Shown in pieces: positions 32,988-45,073 of a DNA stretch of 64,000 nt. Each line of letters starts with the position of its first letter. Positions within the stretch are counted from its first letter, which is position 1. The notes below the pieces were generated by a model. It worked only from the letters and a program-made list of their open reading frames with translations. It ran no database searches and was not told the origin of the DNA. Source of the stretch: JACVRM01 sp963839815 (GTDB taxonomy: Bacteria; Actinomycetota; Thermoleophilia; Gaiellales; Gaiellaceae); the NCBI GenBank assembly GCA_963839815.1, contig CAWIWF010000002.1:91009-155008 (forward strand), given 5' to 3'. The translations under genes were made by a program, and so were the position numbers.

Positions 32988-34264
32988 ATGGCGGGTCAGC
33001 GCCTCTCGGGCGACTTCTGGCGCTTCTGGACCGGCCAGACGATCTCCAACCTCGGGAGCTCGTTCACGTTCTTCGCGCTGCCGCTGCTCGTGTTCAAGCT
33101 CACGGGCTCCGCGGTCAACCTGGCCCTGACCACCGCCGCGTACCTGCTCCCCTACCTGCTGTTCGGGCTCGTCATCGGCGCCTGGGTCGACCGCGTCGAT
33201 CGCAAGCGGCTGATGATCGCTGTCGACATCGGCCGGGCCGCGGCGATCGCGTCCGTGCCAGCGCTCGCGGCGGCCGACTCGCTGAGCGTGTGGTGGATCT
33301 ACGGCACCGCGTTCGTCACCGCGACGCTGACGATCGCCTTCGACGCCTCTGAGTTCGCCGCCATTCCCAGCCTTGTCGGCACGGAGGACCTCGTCACCGC
33401 AAACGGGCGCATCCAGGCGAGCTACCAGGGAGCGACCTTCCTCGGGCCGATCCTTGCCGGCGGGCTGCTCGGCGCGGGGCTGCCGCTCGAGAGCGTCCTG
33501 CTCGTCGACGCGGGCTCCTTCGTGGCCTCGGCCGGCGCACTCGCTCTCGTGCGCGGGAGCTTCAACCCGCCGGCGGACCCGGAGCGCGCGCCGACGACGA
33601 TCCGGCGCGACGTGGTGGAGGGGCTCCGCTACGTGCTCTCGCACCCGGTGCTGCGGAACATCTCGCTGATGATGGCGCTGTTCAACTTCGTCGGCGCGAC
33701 CACGAACACCCAGCTCGTCCTGTTCGCCAAGGAGCGGCTCGACGCCTCGGACGCGAAGGTCGGGTTCCTCTACTCGGCCGGCAGCGCCGGGATCGTCCTC
33801 CTCAGCCTCGCCGCCGGGCCGGTTCGCAAGCGGCTGTCGTTCAGCGTCGCCGCTCTTGGCTCTCTGATGCTGTTCGGGCTGCTGACGATCGTGTTCGCCT
33901 GACCCAGATGTACTGGCTGGCGCTGGCCCTCTGGGCCCTCATCTCCGGGCTCGGCCTCTTCTTCAACATCAACACGCAGAGCCTCCGCCAGCAGATCGTC
34001 CCGGCCCACATGCTGGGCAGGGTGATGAGCATCGCGGGCGTGCTCGCGTGGTCGGCGATCCCGCTCGGCACGCTGCTCGGCGGCTGGGCGATCGAGCGAA
34101 CCGGCGAGGTCGCCGCGGTCTACGCGGTCATCGGCGGCATCACGTTCCTGATCGCCTTCGCCTTCCGCTTCACCGCCCTCGGCCACGCCGAGGACTACAT
34201 CGAGGAGGCGCTCCGGCCGGACACGGAGGAACAGCTCGAGCCGGCCGCACAGCCGGCGCGGTGA
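32988..34264 (+). CDS. MFS transporter (drug-efflux type; one frameshift)
   Basis: About 425 residues, 12 predicted membrane helices. N-terminus FWRFWTGQTISNLGSSFTFF and the loop GAWVDRVDRKRLMI (motif A-like, about residues 66-79) match the enterobactin-exporter-like MFS group (MFS_3). The frame opens at 32988 and hits TGA at 33900-33902. Adding one C at 33898-33899 joins it to TQMYWLALALWALIS and the last four helices, ending at 34264 (RPDTEEQLEPAAQPAR). Divergent from the MarR gene, its likely regulator. The stop overlaps the GTG of the next gene (GTGA). Confidence 0.85.
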
Positions 34265-35855
34265 GCGCCGGGGAGTACCTGGCGCGGATCGCGCCGTACG
34301 GATTCTCCGGCTCGTGTCTGGTTGCGCGCGGAGACGGGGTCGAGCTGGCGGAAGGCTACGGGCTCGCCCTCCGCGCATCCGCCAAGCCGAACACGGCGGA
34401 CACGGTGCTCTCCCTCGGCTCGCTGACGAAGCAGTTCACGGCTGCGGCGATCCTCCGGCTCGAAGAGCAGGGGCGGCTCTCCACGGGCGACGGGGTCGCA
34501 CGCTTCGTCGACGTGCCGGCCGACAAGCGCGGGGTCACGCTGCACCAGCTGCTCACGCACACGTCCGGCCTCGTCGGGGACACCGGACCCGACTACGAGG
34601 CGTGCGAGCGGGAGGAGGCGCTCGAGCGGATGCTCGGAGCGCCGCTCCGCTTCGCCCCGGGACGGGGCCAGGCGTACTCGAACGCGGGCTACAGTCTGCT
34701 GGCGGCAGTGATCGAGCTCGTCTCCGGCGAGAGCTACGAGGGCTTCCTGCGGCATGAGCTGTTCTCGCGAGCCGGGATGGAGGCAACCGGCTACCGCCTG
34801 CCGCCGTGGGAGCGGCACGCCGTGGCTCACTGGTACACCGACGAGGCGGACGAGGGCACGCCGCTCGACAAGCCGTTCCCGTCGTGGCACCTCGTCGGTA
34901 ACGGCGACATGCTCTCGACTGTCCCGACATCTGGCGCTGGCTGCGAGCGCTTCGTGGCGGGAGGGTGCTCAGCGAGGAGGCCCGCCGGAAGCTGTTCACC
35001 GCCCACGCCGGCGACTTCGGTTACGGCTGGCGCGTGCGCGAGAGCGAGCACGGGCCGATCGTGGAGCACGGCGGCGCATCGAGCCTCGGCACGAGCGCCA
35101 TGGTGAGGTGGGTCCGCGACGCCGAAGTGACCTGCGTGCTCCTCTGCAACCGCACATATGCGGGCGGGCCTCTCGCTCAGACGGTGATCGACGGCGTCAC
35201 GCGGACAGCGCTCGGCGCTGCGGTGGAGCTGCCTCCGCCGGCCAGCGCCGCCGAGCCGCCCTTTCCGTCCGGCACCTTTCGGCTGCCGGGCGGAGGAGTG
35301 CTCTCACTCGAGTCACGCGCGGGAGAGCTCTGTGCCGTCGCGAGCGGCCAGGACGCTGTGGACGCGGTCGTCTGGGGCGGCGCCTCACACGGGGCGCTCA
35401 ACGAGGAGGCGACCCGGCTGGTAGAGGCCGCGCTCGGCGGCGACCTCGGGCCGCTGCGTGGTGCGGCAGGCTCGGACCCGGCCCGGCTCGAGCGCTTCGC
35501 GGCTCTGCTCCGGCCGCACGCCGGCGCCGCGATCTCCGGGGCGGTGACGGCTCCGGCGCATCTGGCCGGCGCGGCCGAGACGCGCGTGCGTCTCTCGGAC
35601 GGGGACGCGATCGGGGTGTTCTGGCGGGGCGGCGGCCTGCTGGGGATCGCCGAGAGCCTCGCGACGTCCACGGTCGCCGTACCGCTTGCACGGGTGGGCG
35701 ACTCCTACGCGGCGTTTCACCTCCGCTCGGAGGCGTACGCCGAGCTCGACATCAGCGGCGGCTCGTTGCGGATCGCGTGTGGCAGCCGCTCGCTCGAAAC
35801 GAAGGCCGTCGACGCCGGCGCAGCCCCCGCCACCGCCGGGGAACCGGGCTCCTAG
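34261..35855 (+). CDS. Serine hydrolase, beta-lactamase/PBP4-like fold (one frameshift)
   Basis: About 531 residues. The class-C beta-lactamase/DD-peptidase motifs are SLGSLTKQFTAAA (SxxK, about Ser58), YSNAGYSLL (YxN, about 140) and VEHGGASSLG (HxG, about 265). No signal peptide is evident, so the enzyme may be a cytoplasmic esterase/peptidase. Residues about 300-531 are an unassigned beta-rich extension. The frame breaks at 34923-34925 (CCC for expected CCCC): restoring one C gives STVPDIWRWLRALRGGRVLS. GTG at 34261 overlaps the MFS stop, so the two are coupled and the hydrolase may act on the exported compound. Confidence 0.85.
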
Positions 35856-35899
35856 CAGCTGCCCCCTTCGGGCTTCGCGCACCTCCCGCACCAAACGGA

Positions 35900-35930
35900 G
35901 CCTCAAGTGTCTCTGACCTCTGGGTCACAG
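35900..35930. repeat. Partial relative of the 11.5-kb hairpin repeat
   Basis: CCTCAAGTGTCTC matches the left arm and loop of the repeats at 11546 and 11635, but the right arm is replaced by a small TGACC-TCTG-GGTCA hairpin. Lies between the convergent hydrolase and icmA genes, again at the end of a plus-strand operon. Confidence 0.4.
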
Positions 35931-36027
35931 GCATGGCCCGGGCAGCAGGACGGTCTGCGTTGGACGTGCGCGCCCGACCGGCAAGCTCCCCCTCACCGTC
36001 GGAGCCGACAGGCCGGTGAGGAGGCGG

Positions 36028-37692
<1,665 letters not shown>

Positions 37693-37698
37693 GCGGGC

Positions 37699-37704
37699 AT
37701 TGTA
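37699..37704 (-). promoter_or_regulatory. -10 box of icmA
   Basis: Minus-strand TACAAT, one base from the TATAAT consensus, 6 nt before the ATG at 37692. Confidence 0.6.
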
Positions 37705-37839
37705 GGAGCGAACAGGCGCCGGCACCCACCCGTCCGGGGTCGGCGCGAATCCCTCATTCGCGGGAGCCGGCTCCCTCAACCCAGGGTGCACTGGTGCCGA
37801 TGACACCTCTACGCGCACGAAACGCCGCGCGGATGCGGC

Positions 37840-40800
37840 ATGACCAACCTGCTCAACATGCGGCCGGGCAGATGCCAGCGCGTTTCTCTGCTGGCGAGCT
37901 CAGCCCTGCTCGGGGCGGCGCTCGCCACACTGGGCGTGACCTCGGGCCGCTCGGCCTCCACGTTCCTCGATGAGCGCCTCGGCACGCCTGCGCCGGCCGC
38001 CCCGCTGGTGCGCGAGCTCTCGAGCGGCCTCCGCGTCGAGCTGCGGGCGGACGGCTATGCGGTCCGCCACGGACGCTCCGAGGTCGGGCTCTCGTCCGAG
38101 GGCAACGGCGAGTGGTCGCGCTTTGCCCGCGGTGTCGCCAGGCCCACGACGTTCGGCCGCGAGACGATCCTGGTGGCGCCGCGCACGACCGAGCAGTTCC
38201 TGACCGTTGCCCGCCGCCAGGGTGCCCGAACGTGGCGCTGGCGGCTGCACGCGGGCGCGCTCACCCCACGCGTCAACCCCGACGGCCGCGTCGTCTTCCA
38301 CGACGGCGCGCTCGCCGACCTCGAGGTCGAGCCGGCGCGCATCCTGACGCGGTCGGGCCGCGACGTCACGCCCGCGGGGTTGCGCTGGAGTCTGGAGCGC
38401 GGCGGCGGTGGCTGGTGGCTGACGCTTCCGCTCGACGATCGCAGCCTCCCGCTCCCGTACGTGATCGACCCGGCGATCACGTTGCGCGCAGCGGCCGCGT
38501 CGGCCAACAACGGCGGCGGTGCGGCGAGCCTGACGATCAACCGGCCGACCGGGGTGGCCGAGAACGACTTCCTGCTGGCGCTCGTCAGCGTCCAGGGTGG
38601 CACCAGCCGGACGATCAGCTCCCCGACGGGCTGGTCGCTGCTTCGCCGCGACAATCAGGGCACGAACCTCGCTCAGGCCGTGTACTACAAGGCGGCCGGC
38701 CCGGCGGAACCTTCGTCGTACCAGTGGACGTTCAACGCGTCCGCGCGGGCGACGGGCGGAGTGATTCCCTACGTCGGCGTCAACAACGCGAGCCCGATCG
38801 ATACGTCCAGCGGCCGGGTGAGCACGGCGAACTCGTCCTCCGTCGTCGCCCCCTCGGTGACACCCGCCGCACCGAACCATCGCATCGTCGGGTTCTTCGG
38901 CCTGAACGACGACCGCACCTGGACGCCACCGGCAGGCATGACCGAGCGCTGGGACACGATGTCCGGCGCAAGCTCGTCGGAGGCCGCCGACATGACGCAG
39001 GCAACGGCGACCGCGACCGGCGACAGGACGGCGACCGCCTCAGGCTCGCAGGCATGGATCGGCCAGCTCGTGGCACTGCGCCTCGACGCCGTCCCGCCCG
39101 CTGCGCCGGGACTGAGTCTGAGCGAGTCGTCCGCCGACAGCCACGTCAGCGGCACGACCTTCTGGTACCGGCCGGACGGCGCCGGGTCCAGCCTCACGGT
39201 GACAGCCGCCGCCGGCGACGCCGAGTCGGGGCTTCAGAAGGTCACCTTCCCGGGGCTCACCGCGGGCTTCAGCCCCTCGCTGGACACGGACGACACCTCG
39301 TCCCCCTACAGCGCCACATACACGTGGACGACGGCAGCAGGCGAGAGCGGGCCCCAGACCGTGACAGCCGTGGACAACGCCGGCAACACCAGCGAGAGCA
39401 CGTTCACCGTGACGCCGGACGAGAACGCCCCCACGACCGCCGACGACACTGTGGCGATCGGATCAGCGTGGAAGAAGACCGACCAGACGGTGTCGCTGAC
39501 GCCGAGCGGCGGGGCCGGCGAGTCAGGCGTCGCCGCCACGCACTTCACGACGGACGGCTCGAACCCAACGCTCGCGTCGCCACAGGGCACCTCGATCGCC
39601 CTGACGGCGAACGGCGTCTACGCGATCAAGTACTTCTCGATCGACCGCGTCGGCAACGAGGAGGCTGTCCAGACCGGGGCCGCGCAGATACGGATCGACA
39701 AGACGGCGCCCTCGTCCGCGACACTCGACGCGCTCCCGGCGTCGATCTCCGACGGGCACGTGCTGACCGGCGCGGGCGCGGACGCCCTCTCGGGCGTCGC
39801 GTCGATCGCGTACTACGTCTGCGCCGGCCCGCCCTGCACGCCGAGCACGCTGATCGGGTCGAGCTCGTCCGGGCCCACATTCCCCTATGCGTGGACGAGC
39901 CAGCCGCCGGACGGCCTCTACCAGGTCATGGCCCGCGCCGTGGACGCGGCGGGGAACACGCTCGACTCGGCGGCGCAGACGGTGACGATCGAGAACGCGC
40001 CGACGACCACGATCGACACCGGCCCTGCCAACCCGACGAATACGACCGACGCGACGTTCACCTTCAGCGCCGACGATCCCGCAGCCACCTTCGAGTGCCA
40101 GCTCGACGGCTCCGGCTTCGCGCCGTGCACGAGCCCGAAGAGCTACCTCTCGCTGGCCGACGGCTCCCACACCTTCCAGGCGCGGGCGATCGACGCCGTC
40201 TTGAATGTCGGCTCGCCGGACTCGCTCACGTGGACGATCGACCGCACGGCGCCGAACACGACCGTCGACACCGGCCCGGCCGACCCGACGGCGGCCACGG
40301 ATGCCACCTTCACCTTCAGCGCCGGCGAGCCCGGCTCGACCTTCGAGTGCCAGCTCGACAGCGGCGGGTTCGCCCCGTGCAGCAGCCCCCGCGCCTACGC
40401 GGGTCTCGGCGCAGGGGGCCACGTGTTCCAGGTGCGGGCGATCGACGCCGCAGGCAACACCGATCCTTCACCAGGGAGCTACGGCTGGACGATCGACCTG
40501 GCGCCGCCGGACACAACCATCACCTCGGCCCCCGCCGCGCTCACGAACGCGACCGGTGCGAGCTTCAGCTTCACGGCGACCGAGCCCGGCTCGACCTTCG
40601 CGTGCCGCCTGGACGGCGCCGCCTTCAGCCCGTGCACGAGCCCACGCGCGTACACGGGCCTGGGCGCGGGGCCCCACGCCTTCGAGGTGAGGGCGACGGA
40701 CCCGGTCGGCAACACCGGCTCGTCCGCGAGCCACTCCTGGACGGTCGACCTGACGCCGCCGGACACGACGATCACCGCCGGGCCGCCCGCGACCACCAAC

Positions 40801-43707
40801 TCGGGCAGCGCGAGCTTCTCGTTCGACGCCAGCGAAGCGGGCTCGAGCTTCGAGTGCCAGCTCGACGGCGCCGGGTTCACACCGTGCACCAGCCCCCGCG
40901 CCTACGTCGGGCTCGCCTCCGGCTCTCACACGTTCCAGGTGCGGGCGACCGACGCGGCAGGAAACGCGGACGGGACGCCCGCTTCCCAGGCGTGGGCGAT
41001 CGACACGGCCGCTCCGGACACGGTTGTCGACTCCGGCCCCGGCAGCCCGACGGCGGCCACTGGAGCCACCTTCACCTTCAGCGCCGGCGAGCCCGGCTCG
41101 ACATTCGAGTGCCAGCTCGACGGCGGCGCGTACGGCGCCTGCGCGAGCCCGAAGGCCTACAGCGGCCTGACCGGCGGTTCCCACACCTTCCGCGTCCGCG
41201 CGACCGACTCCGCCGGCAACACCGACGCTTCGCCCGCGACGTACGTCTGGACGATCGACAGCAGCCCGCCGACGTCGACTGTCGACTCGGGACCGCCGAG
41301 CCCCACGACGTCCACCGCGGCGACGTTCTCGTTCAGCGCCAACGAGCTCGGCTCGACGTTCGAGTGTCAGCTCGACGGCAGCCCCTTTGCGCCTTGCTCC
41401 AGTCCCCGCCTCTACACCGCCCTCGGCGGCGGCGCCCACACCTTCCAGGTCCGGGCGACGGACGCCGTCGGCAACACAGGGCCGAGCACCTCCTACGCCT
41501 GGACGATCGACCTGACACCGCCGGACACGACGATCACGTCGAGCCCGGCGAGCCCGACCAGCGACACGGACGCGAGCTTCTCGTTCAGCTCGACGGAGCC
41601 CGGCTCGAGCTTCGAGTGCCAGCTCGACGGCGGCGGCTACTCGGCCTGCACCAGCCCGCGCTCGTACACCGGCCTCATCGGTGGCACGCACTCCTTCCAG
41701 GTCCGCGCCACCGACGCGGTCGGAAACACGGACGCGTCCGCCGCGGTCCACGCCTGGACGATCGACACTGGGGCACCGACCGCGACGGTCGACTTCGGCC
41801 CCGCCAACCCGACGGCGTCCACGTCGGCGACGTTCACGTTCAGCTCGAGCGAGGCCGGCTCGAGCTTCCAGTGTCAGCTCGACGGCGGCGGCTACGGCGT
41901 GTGCACGAGCCCGGCGACCTACACGGGACTGGCCGAAGGTACTCACAGCTTCCGCGTCAAGGCGATCGACAGCGTCGGCAACGTCGGTGTCGCCGCGGTC
42001 GAGACCTGGGTGATCGACCGGACTCCACCGGACGCCGTCGTCGGTGCAGGGCCGGCCAACCCGTCCGGCAGCACCAGCGCCACGTTCACGTTCTCGGCCA
42101 ACGAGACCGGCTCGACCTTCCAGTGCCAGCTCGACGGCGGCGGCTACACCTCATGCGCGAGCCCGCGCAGCTTCAGCGGTCTCACACCCGGGACGCACAC
42201 GTTCCAGGTCAAGGCCACCGATCCGCTCGGCAACGCCGGCTCGGCCGCGACCCACAGCTGGCAGATCGACGTGACGCCGCCGACCGTCGGCCTCGCCGAC
42301 CCCGGCAGCGTGCTGAGCGGGACGGTGGCGCTCGCCGCAACGGCTGCCGACGCCAACGCCATCGGCTCGGTGCGGTTCGAGCGCTCGCCGGCAGGCGCGA
42401 ACGCCTGGGCCACGATCGACACGGACACGAGTGCGCCCTACACCGCCAGCTTCGTGACCGCGGCGGCTGGGGACGGCTTCTGGGACCTGCGCGCCGTCGC
42501 GACCGACGCCGCCGGCAACTCGACCGCATCGCCCGTCGCCACCCGGCGGATCGACAACACGGCTCCCGCCGCGACGATCGCCGCCGATCGCCTGTACATC
42601 CGCTCCCCCGTGCAGGTCCGCGCGACGGCCACGGACGACGGATCGGGGATCGCCGCGGTGACGTTCGAGCGCGCGCCTCGTGGCACGGGCGCCTGGGTGG
42701 GCATCGCCACCGTCACCTCACCGCCGTACGCGGCGACCTTCGACCCCGCCGGCCTCGCGGACGCGCAGTACGACGTTCGCGCAGTCGTGCGCGATGGAGC
42801 AGGCAACACGACCGCGCCGAGCCTCGCCCTCGTGGTCGCCGCCAGCGGCCTCGGGGTCGCGCTCACCGATCCGGGTGCGACGCTCGCCGGCACCGTCACC
42901 CTGAGCGCGACCACCAGCGGGCTCGGCGCGCAGCAGGTCGTCTTCGAGCTCAGACGGTCGGGCTCGACGACCTGGACGCTCGTGGGGACAGATCCCGTTG
43001 CCCCCTGGTCGACGGTGCTGGACACGTCGCTGTTCCGTGACGGCACCTACGACCTGCGCGTGACGACGACGGACGCCGACGGCGTCGCCTCAGCCGACGT
43101 GCGTACCGGCTTGCGCCTGGACAACACCGCACCCGCGCTGACCGCGAGCGTGCCCGCGACCAACGGCCGGCTCACGGCCGGCGGCAGCGTCATGGTCACG
43201 GCGACGGAGCCGGTCACGAGAGTGACGAACGTGCTGCTCGACGGCTCGGCGACGGTCGTCCCGCGAATCGCCGGCACAAAGGTCACCTTCGCCCTACCGC
43301 GACTGCGGCCGGGCAAGCACACCCTGACCGGGCGCATCCACGACACGGCAGGGCTCAGCGTCCCGTTCACGCTCCGCTTCTCGGTCGCCCCCTCCCTCAC
43401 GCTTCGGCTCGGTACGCCGGCCCGCTCCGCGGCAGCTCTGCGCCTCCGCGTCACGCTCTCGCAGGCTGCGGCGATCCGCGCGCGGCTCGTCGCACCGTCG
43501 GGCCGCACGCTCTCGAGCCGGGCCATGCGAGCCCGCCCGGGCTCGTCGAGCCTCTCGCTCGCACTCTCGCCCCGTGCCTCGGGCGGGCGCTACTCGATCG
43601 TGGTCACCGCGACGGCGGCGGGACGGACCGTCTCGCGCCGCGTGACCGCGAGCATCCAGGGGCCCGTACCGGTGCGCGGCGGCACCTGGGTGGTCGTCTC
43701 CCCCTAG
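37840..43707 (+). CDS. Giant exported protein with nine Cys-paired ~85-residue repeats
   Basis: 1955 residues. A signal peptide (SLLASSALLGAALATLGVTSG, cleavage near residue 38) marks export. Residues 40-210 are an unassigned N-terminal region; 215-420 look like a jelly-roll/lectin-like domain (PTGVAENDFLLALVSVQGG, TWTPPAGMTERWD); 420-720 carry Ig-like modules. Residues 722-1482 hold nine tandem repeats with the core FSFSANEPGSTFECQLDG (consensus), two conserved cysteines and a closing ATDAAGNT...TWTID motif. The last 470 residues are further Ig-like domains (SGTVALAATA, FRDGTYDLRV) with a basic Ser/Arg-rich end. No sortase or S-layer motif was recognised. Likely a secreted or surface-attached adhesin or stalk-like protein; no catalytic site seen. 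Stop shares CTAG with the TauE-like gene. Confidence 0.9.
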   Translation: MTNLLNMRPGRCQRVSLLASSALLGAALATLGVTSGRSASTFLDERLGTPAPAAPLVRELSSGLRVELRADGYAVRHGRSEVGLSSEGNGEWSRFARGVARPTTFGRETILVAPRTTEQFLTVARRQGARTWRWRLHAGALTPRVNPDGRVVFHDGALADLEVEPARILTRSGRDVTPAGLRWSLERGGGGWWLTLPLDDRSLPLPYVIDPAITLRAAAASANNGGGAASLTINRPTGVAENDFLLALVSVQGGTSRTISSPTGWSLLRRDNQGTNLAQAVYYKAAGPAEPSSYQWTFNASARATGGVIPYVGVNNASPIDTSSGRVSTANSSSVVAPSVTPAAPNHRIVGFFGLNDDRTWTPPAGMTERWDTMSGASSSEAADMTQATATATGDRTATASGSQAWIGQLVALRLDAVPPAAPGLSLSESSADSHVSGTTFWYRPDGAGSSLTVTAAAGDAESGLQKVTFPGLTAGFSPSLDTDDTSSPYSATYTWTTAAGESGPQTVTAVDNAGNTSESTFTVTPDENAPTTADDTVAIGSAWKKTDQTVSLTPSGGAGESGVAATHFTTDGSNPTLASPQGTSIALTANGVYAIKYFSIDRVGNEEAVQTGAAQIRIDKTAPSSATLDALPASISDGHVLTGAGADALSGVASIAYYVCAGPPCTPSTLIGSSSSGPTFPYAWTSQPPDGLYQVMARAVDAAGNTLDSAAQTVTIENAPTTTIDTGPANPTNTTDATFTFSADDPAATFECQLDGSGFAPCTSPKSYLSLADGSHTFQARAIDAVLNVGSPDSLTWTIDRTAPNTTVDTGPADPTAATDATFTFSAGEPGSTFECQLDSGGFAPCSSPRAYAGLGAGGHVFQVRAIDAAGNTDPSPGSYGWTIDLAPPDTTITSAPAALTNATGASFSFTATEPGSTFACRLDGAAFSPCTSPRAYTGLGAGPHAFEVRATDPVGNTGSSASHSWTVDLTPPDTTITAGPPATTNSGSASFSFDASEAGSSFECQLDGAGFTPCTSPRAYVGLASGSHTFQVRATDAAGNADGTPASQAWAIDTAAPDTVVDSGPGSPTAATGATFTFSAGEPGSTFECQLDGGAYGACASPKAYSGLTGGSHTFRVRATDSAGNTDASPATYVWTIDSSPPTSTVDSGPPSPTTSTAATFSFSANELGSTFECQLDGSPFAPCSSPRLYTALGGGAHTFQVRATDAVGNTGPSTSYAWTIDLTPPDTTITSSPASPTSDTDASFSFSSTEPGSSFECQLDGGGYSACTSPRSYTGLIGGTHSFQVRATDAVGNTDASAAVHAWTIDTGAPTATVDFGPANPTASTSATFTFSSSEAGSSFQCQLDGGGYGVCTSPATYTGLAEGTHSFRVKAIDSVGNVGVAAVETWVIDRTPPDAVVGAGPANPSGSTSATFTFSANETGSTFQCQLDGGGYTSCASPRSFSGLTPGTHTFQVKATDPLGNAGSAATHSWQIDVTPPTVGLADPGSVLSGTVALAATAADANAIGSVRFERSPAGANAWATIDTDTSAPYTASFVTAAAGDGFWDLRAVATDAAGNSTASPVATRRIDNTAPAATIAADRLYIRSPVQVRATATDDGSGIAAVTFERAPRGTGAWVGIATVTSPPYAATFDPAGLADAQYDVRAVVRDGAGNTTAPSLALVVAASGLGVALTDPGATLAGTVTLSATTSGLGAQQVVFELRRSGSTTWTLVGTDPVAPWSTVLDTSLFRDGTYDLRVTTTDADGVASADVRTGLRLDNTAPALTASVPATNGRLTAGGSVMVTATEPVTRVTNVLLDGSATVVPRIAGTKVTFALPRLRPGKHTLTGRIHDTAGLSVPFTLRFSVAPSLTLRLGTPARSAAALRLRVTLSQAAAIRARLVAPSGRTLSSRAMRARPGSSSLSLALSPRASGGRYSIVVTATAAGRTVSRRVTASIQGPVPVRGGTWVVVSP
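40003..42288 (+). repeat. Nine tandem ~254-nt coding repeats
   Basis: Nine units of 84-85 codons inside the giant protein. Each has the F-x-C-x-L-D-x6-C-x-SP pattern, a SHTFQVRATDAAGN-like strand and a PPDT linker. Units 2-7 are most alike, suggesting recent duplication; units 8 and 9 share FQCQLDGGGY rather than FECQLDG. Confidence 0.85.
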
Positions 43708-44459
43708 CCGAGCGCCTGCAGCACGGCGGCCGCGCCGGCCACGAGCAGGACGGCGCCGATCGCGCGGACGAGCTGCCGCTCGCTCAGCCGCCCGGTCAGG
43801 CGCGCGCCGAGCAGCGCCCCTGGAATCGATGCCAGCGCGCCGATCGCGAGCAGCTCCGCGTCGGGACGGGCGCTCGGCAGATGCCCGAGCAGCCCGGCGG
43901 TCCCGACGACCACGCCGACGACGAGGTTGGAGCCGACGGCCCGCGCAGGCCGCTCGCCGACGAGCCGCAGCAACGCCGGCATCCGCAGCGAGCCCAGGAT
44001 GAGGCCGACGAAGCCGCCCAGCAGACCTATCACCGCTCCGGAGAGCACCGCGGCCCGGATGTCGAGGGCGCCGTCCGCCTCACCCGCCGGCCGGCGGACA
44101 TCACGGCGCAGCAGGTCGACGCCGCTGTACCCGAGCACGGCGCCGATCGCGAGGAGGAGGACCCGCTCAGGAACGACGCCGGCCAGGTAGCCGCCGGCAA
44201 GCGCTCCGGCCGCCGAGGGCGGGGCCATCCAGCCGACGAGGCGCCAGTTGACCCGGCCGGCTCGAAGGTGCGCGATCCCTGCCGTCGCAGCGGCCACGCC
44301 CGAGATCGCGATGTTCGCGCCGCCCGCCGCTGCCGGCGAGGAGGCGAGCAGCACCACCGCTGGCAGGCGGATGTTCCCGAGCACAAGTCCCACCAGCCCG
44401 CCCGCCAGGGCGACCAGCAGGCACCAGAGCGCGAACGCCACGAGCTCGATCGCCGGCAC
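43704..44459 (-). CDS. TauE/SafE-family membrane permease
   Basis: 251 residues, about eight membrane helices in two inverted halves: LWCLLVALAGGLVGLVLGNI near the start is echoed by AVIGLLGGFVGLILGSLRMP (about residue 140), the glycine-rich half-repeat of TauE/SafE sulfite or organosulfonate exporters. Substrate unknown. GTG at 44459, 27 nt after the adenosyltransferase stop, so the two genes are probably one operon. Its stop overlaps the giant protein's stop in CTAG. Confidence 0.8.
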   Translation of the reverse strand: MPAIELVAFALWCLLVALAGGLVGLVLGNIRLPAVVLLASSPAAAGGANIAISGVAAATAGIAHLRAGRVNWRLVGWMAPPSAAGALAGGYLAGVVPERVLLLAIGAVLGYSGVDLLRRDVRRPAGEADGALDIRAAVLSGAVIGLLGGFVGLILGSLRMPALLRLVGERPARAVGSNLVVGVVVGTAGLLGHLPSARPDAELLAIGALASIPGALLGARLTGRLSERQLVRAIGAVLLVAGAAAVLQALG

Positions 44460-44486
44460 GGTGGCTGGTGGCTCGCTGTCCCGGCG

Positions 44487-45068
44487 CTAGCGCGACTCGC
44501 CGGGCTTCCAGAGCGGCTCGCCGTGCCCCTGGGCAGCGTTCGCCGCGCGAGCGAGGATGAAGAGCAGGTCGGAGAGGCGGTTGAGGTACACGAGCACGAG
44601 CGGATTGAGCTCGACCTCCTCGCCGGCCGCGATCACCTCACGTTCGGCCCGGCGGCAGACGGTGCGCGCGACGTGGAGCCGTGCCGCCGCCTCGGAGCCA
44701 CCAGGGAGCACGAAGCTGCGCAGCTCGGGCAGCGCGGCGTTGAAGCCGTCGCAGTCGCGCTCGAGGGCGTCGATCAGCTCCTGCGTCACGCGGAGCCGGT
44801 CGGCGATGCCCCAGGGGACGCTCAGGTCGGCGCCGAGATCGAAGAGCTCGTTCTGCACGCGGGTCAGGACGGGGCCGAAGCTCGGCGGCAGCTCGCCTGC
44901 GAGCGCGACGCCGATCAGGGCGTTGAGCTCGTCGACCGTTCCGAACGAGGCGATGCGGCAGTCGAGCTTCGAGACACGCGAGCCGTCGCCGAGGCTCGTC
45001 TCGCCGGTGTCGCCCGCCCGCGTGTAGATGCGGGTCAGCCGGACGGGCTCGTCGCGCTTGCGGGCCAC
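44487..45068 (-). CDS. ATP:cob(I)alamin adenosyltransferase, PduO type
   Basis: 193 residues. Makes adenosylcobalamin, the cofactor of the acyl-CoA mutase encoded at 36028 and 31424. ATP-binding N-terminus IYTRAGDTGETSLGDGSRV (about residues 14-32), then DELNALIGVA, LFDLGADLSVP and the active-site helix ARTVCRRAEREV (about 140), ending in YLNRLSDLLFILARAAN. All PduO landmarks are present. GTG at 45068, 6 nt after TAAGCT. Divergent from a GNAT gene through a shared promoter. Confidence 0.93.
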   Translation of the reverse strand: MARKRDEPVRLTRIYTRAGDTGETSLGDGSRVSKLDCRIASFGTVDELNALIGVALAGELPPSFGPVLTRVQNELFDLGADLSVPWGIADRLRVTQELIDALERDCDGFNAALPELRSFVLPGGSEAAARLHVARTVCRRAEREVIAAGEEVELNPLVLVYLNRLSDLLFILARAANAAQGHGEPLWKPGESR

Positions 45069-45073
45069 TGACG

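Noticed and set aside
32559..33644. 361-codon minus-strand frame with MarR as its C-terminus
   Set aside because: The N-terminal 220 codons run antisense through the MFS gene and are low-complexity; only the MarR part is real.
38112..43040. 1642-codon open frame overlapping the giant repeat protein on the same strand
   Set aside because: Arg/Pro-rich sequence typical of a shadow frame in GC-rich repeats. It has no signal peptide or recognisable domain, while the 37840 frame has both.
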